Assembly (NCBI GenBank): GCA_946902985.2
Contig: OX336389.2
Coordinates: 793,600,979-793,664,978, forward strand
Direction: 5' to 3'
From: Meconema thalassinum
Lineage: Eukaryota; Arthropoda; Insecta; Orthoptera; Tettigoniidae
Length of the DNA: 64,000 nt
The notes beneath the pieces were generated by a model. That model saw only the letters and a list, made by a program, of their open reading frames with translations. It was not told where the DNA came from and did not search any database. Below, in pieces: positions 36,666 to 44,660 of the stretch. Numbering within the stretch: the stretch's first letter is position 1; each line of letters begins with the position of its first letter. The position numbers and the translations under genes were made by a program.

Positions 36666-37026
36666 CCACTGTATGACACCGCACCAATGTGTGTTACACC
36701 ATTGTGTGGTACCGCACTCCTGTTTGTTGCACCACTGTATGACACCTCACTACTGTGAGTTGCACCACTATATGTCACCTCACTACTGTGTGCTGCACCA
36801 CTGTATGGCACCGCACTACTGTGTGTTGCACCACTATATGACACCGATATACTGTGTGTTGCACCATTATTTGACTTCGCACTACTGTGTGTTGCACACT
36901 GTATGGCACCCCACTACTGTGTGTTGCACACTGTATGGCACCCCACTAATGTGTGTTGCACCACTGTATGACACCGCACTATTGTGTGTTGCACCACTAT
37001 GACTCCGCACTACTGTGTGTTGCACC
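36666..37026 (+). repeat. 33-bp minisatellite, about eleven units
   Basis: The unit is CCACTGTATGACACCGCACT then ACTGTGTGTTGCA, with ATGGCACC and ATATGACACC variants and two shorter units near 36895-36960. As the period is a multiple of three, open frames on both strands (36632-36844 minus, 36673-37002 plus) show 11-residue peptide repeats. I take these as by-products. The array lies between the LINE and the resumed 5' LTR. Confidence 0.9.
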
Positions 37027-37070
37027 CCTATACTACTCTAAGGCATCCCTAACTCCTGATGTGAATACTG
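37027..37070 (+). mobile_element. resumed 3' end of the 5' LTR
   Basis: CTACTCTAAGGCATCCCTAA to GTGAATACTG matches the end of the downstream LTR at 42663-42702. TGGTGATTAAGG at 37069-37080 would be in the position of a tRNA primer-binding site, which classically begins TGG. Confidence 0.6.
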
Positions 37071-37079
37071 GTGATTAAG

Positions 37080-38100
37080 GAGATGAGTAGGGAGATAAGA
37101 TGAGAAGTTAGATAGAAATACTAGGGAGATGAGTGAGAAATTACATAGAAATAGCATGGTGGAGAATATAAAGTTAGAAAGTTTGGTTAAGGTGAATGAG
37201 GAATTGAATAGGAAGCATGGGATGTTGGAGAAGAGTATTGACGGGGTGAAACAAGAGATCAGAAGATGAGATTTAGGACATGTTGAAAAAAGGGCTACAA
37301 ATATCATAGAAGAAGTAGATCAGAAATTGGTAGAGGTGGAAGGGACAATTCAGGATAAGTTTGTCACTCAAGGGGAGAATCATAGGAAAGTAGTACAGGT
37401 GGAAACTAGGCAGGTTAGAGTAGAATTGGTGGTGAGATAGAGAGAGTTCAATCAGAGTTAAATAGGAAAGTAGAGTAAAATCACCTGAAGAATTCCGAGA
37501 ATTACCAGGAGTTTCAGGAAAAGGAGAGTGTATTGAGGAGTCAATTAGTAGAGAAGTAGAATAATTTTAAAGAGAGTGTGGAAATGGTGGAGAAGGTTGC
37601 ATACAAAATAATAGCAGAAGTTGAGGCCAGATTGAAGAAGCGAAACTGGCAGGAGGGAAATCACGGTAGAATAATTTATCCAGGGAATGATGGGATGAAG
37701 GAACTAGAACTGGTTAAGTTCTCTAACAGGCAAGGGTGTCCCATGGAATTTATGGACATAGTAGAAAATAAATTCAAGGAAAGGCTGCAATAAGGGCAGA
37801 CAGAAGGGAGTGTTAGTATAACTGTTGGATCAGGCTTTTGTGTGGGAGACTAGAGGCTAGTTCTCAGTATATTAGAGAGATTTTTACGATTTAAGACGTA
37901 ACTTTTTTGACAAATATTGGAATCAGGAAATACAAGCTCAAAGGAGAGAGGGCATCATTTTTGGGATGTACCAGCTTAAAGAAGTAGTAGTATGACAGAC
38001 TATTTTTGAGTCAAGTATTGGTATGCAAATATCTTTATGGCATGACCCAGGATAGCGATGTTGTAAGGCTTCTCCTTTTTTGAATTAAAAGTAGTTCGGC
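37080..38100 (+). pseudogene. gag-like pseudogene of the LTR element
   Basis: Frames on the plus strand join into a gag-like protein. A long charged, coiled-coil-like N-terminal stretch (about 37090-37440) is rich in Glu, Lys and Val heptads. A capsid-like segment follows with FSNRQGCPMEFMDIVENKF (about 37720-37775) and DKYWNQEIQAQ (37909-37941), then MTDYF near 37992. The order and spacing resemble gag proteins of insect LTR retrotransposons. Stops and frameshifts occur in nearly every 100 bp. There is no protease, reverse transcriptase or integrase before the 3' LTR, so this copy, or its family, is non-autonomous. Confidence is moderate as gag is poorly conserved. Confidence 0.55.
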
Positions 38101-38531
38101 TGCACTGATCAGAGCTTTAGGGATCGCTTTAGGAAGCGAGGTTGGGAGATGTATAACCATTGATTTAGATGACTTAGTAATTAGTTCAGGGACGTTCAAT
38201 GAACACTTAATGTACTTGGACATGTTTTTTTTTTTTGGAAATTGGAGAGAGCTGGTTTCATTCTCAAATTCAGTAAGTCAGTTTTTTTCAGGATGGTAAT
38301 CACAATTCTTAGGTCATACGGAATCCTCGAAGTGGTGTGTAGCTAAGGGTAAGCAGGGTGTGTCGCCTGAGGTAAGTAGGTTGTGTGTACCAACCTTCAA
38401 TATTAAGTGTCTACAGCGCATGGCAATTGTGTATTTTGCAGGCCGATAGCCTGAGTGTAAGTTATGTACATAAAGGTGCGTTCAAAAAGTAACGAGCCGG
38501 AGGCATAATTACAGAAACCGGTACTTGTATG

Positions 38532-39330
38532 TTAAAAGTATTGGCCGTGGCTGTTGAGGCACTTGTCCCACTGTGACATGAGACGGTGAATGGCTGTCTC
38601 ATAAAATTCCCTGGGCTGCGATGTGAACCAGTTCCGCACGTACAGCTGGACGTCGACGTCCGAGGTGAATCGTTGGCCCCGCATAGCCCTTTTCAGGGGA
38701 CCAAACATGGCGTCATCACAGGGAGAGAGCTCTGGACTGTATGGAGGGTGGGCGAGAACTTCCCATTTGAATTTATGCAGGAGTACCGCAACTGTGTAGG
38801 CCGGATGAGGTCGTGCATTGTCGTGGAGCAGAATGACCCCACGGGTGAGATTGCCTGGTCGTTTTGTTTTGATCGCTTGGCGAAGGGTGGTCAAGGTTTG
38901 CGAGTAACGCTGGGCATTCACTGTTGTCCCGTGCGGCATGAAGTGTATCAGAAGGGGGCCATCTTGGTAAAAGAAGAACGTCACCTTTCCTGCACTCGTG
39001 TGGATGGCCTTGCCTTTTTTGGGTGGTGGTGACCCTGGATGCTTCCACTGGAGACTTTGTCGTTTGGATTCTGGTTCGTAGTGATGACACAATGACTCAT
39101 CTCCAGCCACCACTCGTGCCAGGAACCCATTCCCTTCCCTCGCATAGCGCTGCAGATGACCAAGACAGTGGGCCATTCGACATGCTTCCTGGTGTGGTTG
39201 AAGACTGTGGGCCACCCATTGGGCACACACTTTGCGCAAGTGCAGTCGTTCCTTCATGATGGTGTGTACACTTCCGACGGTCAATCCGACCACGGCGGCT
39301 ATGGCGTTCACTGTCACATGGCGGTCCTGG
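38532..39330 (-). pseudogene. mariner transposase, C-terminal three quarters
   Basis: This reads open from the solo-LTR junction (about 39330) to the stop at 38532. It holds the second helix-turn-helix region (AIAAVVGLTVGSVHTIM), the linker LHLRKVCAQWVAH, and all three catalytic aspartates. Numbered from Met at 39317, they are Asp73 in AGDES, Asp166 in HDNARPH and Asp201 in SPCDDAMFG. The spacing between the second and third is 34 residues, the DD34D signature of mariner. With the N-terminal piece at 40260-40498 the protein would be about 347 residues, which fits the family. The catalytic half is intact; the gene is disabled by damage upstream. Confidence 0.9.
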
Positions 39331-40251
39331 TGTTTAGCCTTTAAGGGATTAAACTGTTTACAACGGGGTGTGTAGCGTGTTGGAATGTCTGGGGGCGGCG
39401 TACGGGGTATCGTCTACAAGGGTGCGGAAGGATTGGTTACTTAAATCAAGTGTGATACGGGGGAAGCTTCCGGTTGCTCGGGATGTCCGGTAAACACGGG
39501 GTCGGGGGTGCTCTTAACTAATCAATGAAGATCAGACCGCTTATCTGAGTACGACTGTGTTTCTACAGTGTGAAGTGACTGCGCGCGATCGCAGAGAGGA
39601 ACAGGACTGCTGACTAGCGGCTTAGCCTATAGCCGGCCGACAATGTGCTTATTGAGCGCTAATAAACATGCAATTAAATAACATTAATGGTTCACCTAGG
39701 TCGGGAGCCGGGGAGTTGAAGGTTTGCATACAAGTGAAATAAACTATGAGACCAATGATGCTAGTAATTAAGTAGTTTAATAACTACTTGTGTGGTGAAG
39801 TACTATGACTTCACTAATCAGCTTTAGTGCTTAAGATTCCAGTATTTGACAAAGACGATAACAAAGTGTAACAAGGGGTGAGTGTAGGAATAGTGTAAGG
39901 ATGTAACTCGTGAGCACAACTATACCTGTGTATGGCGTCCGATGGATGTGCTGACCGTCACGGTTTCGGCAGGATAAGACAAAGGTGCCCGAAGCATGTG
40001 ACCCTTTATAGTCCTGGCTACTGTGGACTGGCATTTCAGTGCATACCTGACCCAGTTAGTGTTTACTGTCAGTGATGGACCATGGTTGTGTAATAAGAAT
40101 GTTGTGTTGCTGTTGATTCCTCCAGGGTTTGATGGTGTATTATGTAGAATTGGAAATAGGGTCTTAAGGGTTTAGTGATAAGGGGCAGATAGTGTAGGTT
40201 TCTTAGGGGTGCAGCCCTTTGAGATCCTTATAGGATCTTAGGGATGCAACA
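39331..40251. mobile_element. solo LTR inserted in mariner transposase, 4-bp duplication
   Basis: The insertion starts TGTTTAGCC and ends GATGCAACA, so it has the TG...CA termini of an LTR, extended to TGTT...AACA. CTGG is duplicated on both sides (39327-39330 and 40252-40255), and removal of the insert plus one duplicate restores the transposase frame through the catalytic-side domain. No gag, pol or primer site is present, so it is a solo LTR left by recombination between two LTRs. A four-base duplication fits Gypsy-type or related integrases. AATAAA occurs at about 39660 and 39737. Its orientation cannot be fixed. Confidence 0.8.
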
Positions 40252-40255
40252 CTGG

Positions 40256-40498
40256 GTAATGAGTGCATCAACCAGCTGGACGTTCATCGGTATTGCAGGG
40301 GGGTGCCCCAGACCGGGCATCATCGGCTAACGACACCCGTCCTTCCCTGAAGCGCTTGTGCCACGCCTTGACACTTGCAAGGCACATGCAGTGTTCGCCG
40401 TACACTTGTGACATTCAGCGATGAATGTCCGTTCCCCCTACTCCTTCCGCTGTCAGAAACCGAACAACACCTCTTTTCTCTTTGTTTGATGCCTCCAT
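40256..40498 (-). pseudogene. mariner transposase, N-terminal quarter
   Basis: The start codon is at 40498-40496 (MEASNKEKRGVVRFL). The helix-turn-helix-like region reads SVKAWHKRFREGRVSLADD. There is an in-frame TGA after DIHR (about 40420), where family members have an Arg codon, so a CGA to TGA change is likely. There is also a one-base frameshift near 40275-40280, just before VQLVDALIT. The solo LTR follows directly. These lesions, with the insertion, make the element non-autonomous. Confidence 0.8.
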
Positions 40499-40719
40499 GT
40501 CACTGTTTGCAAAGCGACTGGCAGCGTTGGACGATTGATGCATGCTGCTGCTCGCTTTTTATCGTCACATGACGTGCACGCGTGCCCTCTAGCGACGGGC
40601 TGTGACCTTTCACGCTCTGGTCGGAACCACACCTCGTTACACACGCCACGATTAGCCGATGTCGTCACCGGTTTGCGCTTTCCAGCCTCCGGCTCGTTAC
40701 TTTTTTAACGCACCTTATA

Positions 40720-41324
40720 TGTATGTGGGGATTAGCTTATGTGTACTACATTTACACTGAAAATTATGATGCCTGGTGTAATTAACTAAGTTTGTACCTT
40801 ACAGTAAAATGTTAGTAGCACATAATGTAAATTCATTTCAGAGGGGCTAGAGAAGAGCACTTTCGTACGTTTCCCGTAGCGTGTGCAGTGAAAGTGCTAA
40901 GTGAAGTGGTGATCAGCTGGTGGTGAAACAAACTGGCACAATTTCAATAATTAGTTTGACACCAGTCTGTCTCACATATCCAAGTCCCCTAGCGAGAGAG
41001 CTGATGTATGCTATGCTTAATAATACCCCCACTTGCGTGATTCAACGATGGCGATGATCCGACATATATAAAAAAAGTGAAGGGCATTTATGTCATTTTT
41101 CAGCATTTTATCAATTGGTACATATAGTACAGAGAGATCATGAACACTATGAACACTTGGAAGAGTGAGAGATAAGTGAAATGTGAGAAGTGAAATGTAA
41201 AACATTGAAGGGTATTTTGTGTTGTATATAATTTATTTCATGTAAGGGTAATATTATGTTTTATATCTGTTAAACACATGGAGAGAATCATTGTAGCAAT
41301 ACCATGAGTCTCCGGGGTGAAATA
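40720..41324. other. 3' internal region of the LTR element
   Basis: Non-coding sequence between the mariner insertion and the 3' LTR. The bases just before the LTR (CCGGGGTGAAATA) are purine-rich enough to be a degraded polypurine tract. No pol-derived motif was found. Confidence 0.4.
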
Positions 41325-42702
41325 TGTGATAGTCCCAAATCCCGACCACGATATGAGAATCTTGTATACACTGCAATTCTTCGATTTAATTAATTATGTG
41401 ACTGTAATTTATATGTTGATTCGCATATACATTATTATTAATTCCTTTATATATTTTCGCGGGCGTTAATTCGATGTTTGGAGAGAATACTTTTATTGGT
41501 AATAAGTTAGGTTATATGACTCGGATATGGTTACACAAGCGGTTATTCACACGTCAGCGAGGAAGAGGGAAGATTACATCTTGCAATGCCAACTACATGG
41601 ATTTAAATTCCTGAGTGGAACAAATAAGCATTTTCGAGGAAGTATTACAGTCTGGAAATGACCCACTAATTACGTGGGATTTCTAAAACACGGCAGGAGG
41701 GTCCGAAGTAGGTCAACTGGGCGGAGAAGAAAATTACATGACTCAGTGGTAATGTCCAGGAAGCAATATTACCATATTTAGAAGTTAGGTCTTTCTCATT
41801 ATTTCTACACTGGGATGACTGACCCCGGTAGCTAGCCTCTGATGAGGGGACTTTAAATTTGGAGCAGCCAGCGGATTTAAGAAACGCTAATTCTTCAGGT
41901 GAATTGAATCAAGTGTCTACAGCCAATCGCCGTGGGATTACTGATTGACGTCATGCGAGGGGAACGATTGCTATAACAACAGGTACTCTGATACTGTTGA
42001 AGTGGGAATCTGTGATTGCTATTTAAGTGCGTGTTCACCGGAGTGGGAAGGACTATCTTTGAAGATTTTGACTGTCATTTGATTTTTGTGAGACTCTCAC
42101 AAGTCGAGATAACTGGTTGGAACTCTCCCGTCATTCTCATAATTTATATTCAGCAATGAACTTGGGTTCTCACAAGTTGAAGTGAGGGACTTTGAAATTA
42201 CAAGTCCTAATGACCTGTAACGTGGTTATGAAATGGCCATGCTTGCAGAGATGATTATTGGAATAAGTATTCCATCATCAAAATCAACGATTCAGTAATT
42301 TTTTATCATCATAATCCACAAATTCTACGAAGAACTCCAAGTACATCATTCCATCATCGCAACGATGCCGCAGTAATAGCAACAACAATCGACGAAGAGA
42401 TTCATCTTGGTGAGCGACTAATTTAAGTAATACTCGAGTCAATCTGATATTCTTCTGGCAAGTTTATTTTCAAGTTTTTTATTATCGTAATTTAGTATAC
42501 TCCTCCATATCGAATTGAGCCACGTAATTTGGTAACTTCAGTATAATCTTTATTATTGTTATTATTCAGATTTCTATTTCATTTGCATATTTTGTCTTTC
42601 AAGTAATAAATTCATTCTTTAACTTAAATGCTAGGGTTGTTGTCATTACTAGCTAGTAATTATAGTACTCTAAGGCGTCCCTAACACCTGGTGAGAATAC
42701 TG
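41325..42702 (+). mobile_element. 3' LTR of the non-autonomous LTR element
   Basis: Starts TGTGATAGTCCCAAATCC and runs to GAATACTG. It matches 32272-33357 plus 37027-37070 in direct orientation. An extra segment of roughly 280 bp (about 42210-42510), with CATCATTCCATCATCGC-type words, is not in the 5' copy. ATT-rich microsatellite near 42545-42565 is shared. The sequence after the match does not repeat the 5' flank, so no target duplication supports the boundary. Confidence 0.7.
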
Positions 42703-43525
42703 TTGGTTGGTCGACGTAGTCTTGCTACTATTTGAGATAACTGTTTCTTGTTGCACTTTTTCAGGTTCATTATTACTATTATTAATATTTTTATCATATG
42801 TGTATAAATTTGGTTCATTATTTAAAATAGTGACCTGGCACCCGACAACTTACTTAAATATTATTACCAAGTGGTGCATAAATATTACATGCCCTTAAAT
42901 GAATCAACAACAAAAATAACACATGCACTTATAAATGTATGCATACATACATACACACATTTAGGTATGCCTTCCACATTTCATTCTGAAAATCACTGTT
43001 AATGAATTAGACGCCATCAAGATTACCTATTCACAGTTTGTATTGTAGCCACTTCTGTGTTAGCATTTCTACCCAAATCTAATAACGAACTGATTGCACC
43101 ATCAGCATCATGTTCTAGGCGTCCCTCGTCTTCTCACACTCTAATGAGCTGAGTCCATTATGATCCCATCGGAATCATATGACCCTTATTCTGTGTTCAA
43201 CCATAACTCACTGGGAGTAGGTTACCTGTCTACCATTGTCCAAAGCAAATAGTGCCAGCAACCATTCTCGCTAACCTAAAATCAGCTACTTCGATCTTAT
43301 GAATGGGATAGCCTGTGCTCACCTGGTTGTGGTTCCCGTCAAAAGCCGCTTTGTTTTGTTTCAACAACTTGGATATAATTTAATTTACTGCAAGGATTAT
43401 AGCTTTCCGACGTATTTGATAAGATCTAATTTTAGTAACAACGTAAGGCCATTCAGAAAGTAGTAGCTGAGCAGGCCCCTATTTACTGGATTGTTTTCTG
43501 AAAGATATACTAATTTCCATTTCAG
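42703..43525. other. intron-like sequence before the host exon
   Basis: No repeat or coding sequence is recognised apart from a short TGCATACATACATAC tract near 42938. TACTAAT followed by a short pyrimidine tract directly before the exon is a plausible branch point. Confidence 0.45.
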
Positions 43526-43649
43526 ACACTACAAGCTGGAGGCAGCCATTGCCTCCATGAACTGGCGAGTGTACTGGCACGACATCATGCCGGTGGACAG
43601 AAAGACAAGGGGTAGCATTTACAGCCTTGCCAAGCGTGGGAGCCAAGTG
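43526..43649 (+). CDS. internal exon of a receptor guanylate cyclase-like gene
   Basis: A 124-bp segment is bounded by an acceptor (TACTAATTTCCATTTCAG, AG at 43524-43525) and a strong donor (GTAAGT from 43650). It reads open as one base plus 41 codons: HYKLEAAIASMNWRVYWHDI, then MPVDRKTRGSIYSLAKRGSQ and V. Its GC content is well above that of its surroundings. The LEA..AS.NWRV.W.DI pattern followed by a G-S-rich segment is what I know from the juxtamembrane to kinase-homology boundary of membrane guanylate cyclases (natriuretic-peptide-receptor type), single-pass receptors that make cGMP. Neighbouring exons were not found in the window, so flanking introns would be long and transposon-filled. 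Family assignment is from motif recall. Confidence 0.7.
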
Positions 43650-43811
43650 GTAAGTCAAATTATACAATATCCTTTTCTGTTTCTTTTTCCCAGCTATTGG
43701 CACTCTCACTGTGAACATGAAGTAGCATAGGGTACAGGATGTGTTACTGTTTGTGCCATACTGCTGTACTTCTTCCCAGTTGAAAATGGGTTCCTCATTC
43801 TTCAATATAAG

Positions 43812-44215
43812 TTGTTGTTGATGGATTTAGTGGCTGTGCAACTTTGTAGTCATGTATCCCCATGTACTTCGTTGTGTGAGGAATTTATTTGATAACCTGT
43901 GATATTGTGATGACTGTACTAGCGTGTGTATTTGTAATTGGGGTTAGATATTTGTGGGAGGCAGTTAAGGCTTAATTTAGGTCCCGTCCTGGAATTTTGC
44001 CGAATTAGAAGTGGGACAAAAACGGAAAACCACTTCCAGGATGGCTGAGGTAGGAATCGATCCCACCTCTTCTCATGTCTATTTCACGAGGATGAGCGCA
44101 CCCCTTCCAGCCCTCAGACCAGAATTAAATTTCTTGTCAGACCTGAGAATAAAGCCCGACCTCTGCGGTGACATCCAAGAACGTTACTCACTACTAAATT
44201 CTCTGGTCGGCAGCG
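43812..44215 (-). mobile_element. tRNA-derived SINE, near full length, minus strand
   Basis: On the minus strand it has a head with GTTCTTGGATGTCACCGCAG and a core with GATCGATTCCTACCTCAGCC and TTTTCCG..CCCACTTC. A body with CAATTACAAATACACACGC and ACAGGTTATCAAATAAATTC follows, and the 3' tail is CAACAACAAC at about 43812-43822. It lies in the intron 160 bp after the host exon. The open frame at 44011-44238 is incidental. Confidence 0.8.
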
Positions 44216-44660
44216 GCAATATTGCCCTTCTTTGGTGATAAGTGGATCGTGATCCATACCTCGATTAAATAGGAGGTTTGGAATTTTTTTTCATAATCTG
44301 TGCATTATTTTCTCTTTTACCAATATTCAAGCAGGAACTAGGATGGAGGTTATCGTGGCCTTTAATTACACAGCGACCTGACGTTTCTCTGATGTTGAAT
44401 TAGATGAAAATCATGATTAACCACACCTAAGTTATCTAATGTGGAATTCGAATCTCACGAGACTAAGTAAAGCCTGTTCCAGTACACGGGCCAAAATGCA
44501 AACCCTTCTTAGAACTTTTTCATCAAAACAGGATCCTCAAGGAGTGGGTTATTTATTCTCACCTATACATGCAAGCACAGATGACTCAATAAATACCAGT
44601 GTACACCGACGTAGTGCCAATGAACCGAATGTATTCCGGAAATTATATATTGATTACTTA

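Larger units (their letters stand above)
38473..40716 (-). mobile_element. mariner element, complete ends, split by a solo LTR
   Basis: Terminal inverted repeats of about 32 bp begin AAGGTGCGTT and continue AAAAAGTAACGAGCCGGAGGC; they differ at one position and in the number of A at the extreme end. TA flanks lie at 38471-38472 and about 40716-40718. Without the 921-bp solo LTR and one 4-bp duplicate, the element is about 1.32 kb, the usual mariner size. It has inserted between the gag-like segment and the 3' LTR of the older LTR element. Confidence 0.9.

Noticed and set aside
36632..37002. Long peptide-repeat frames on both strands
   Set aside because: By-product of a 33-bp minisatellite whose period is divisible by three.
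38586..39344. Plus-strand open frames of 148, 78 and 62 codons
   Set aside because: Antisense shadows of the mariner transposase, which has full catalytic motifs on the minus strand.
32272..42702. Two unrelated repeats instead of an LTR pair
   Set aside because: The downstream copy matches both parts of the interrupted upstream copy in order and orientation with gag-like sequence between. Lack of a target duplication remains a weakness.
43479..43805. 108-codon minus-strand frame over the host exon
   Set aside because: Antisense to an exon that has splice sites and a conserved pattern on the plus strand.
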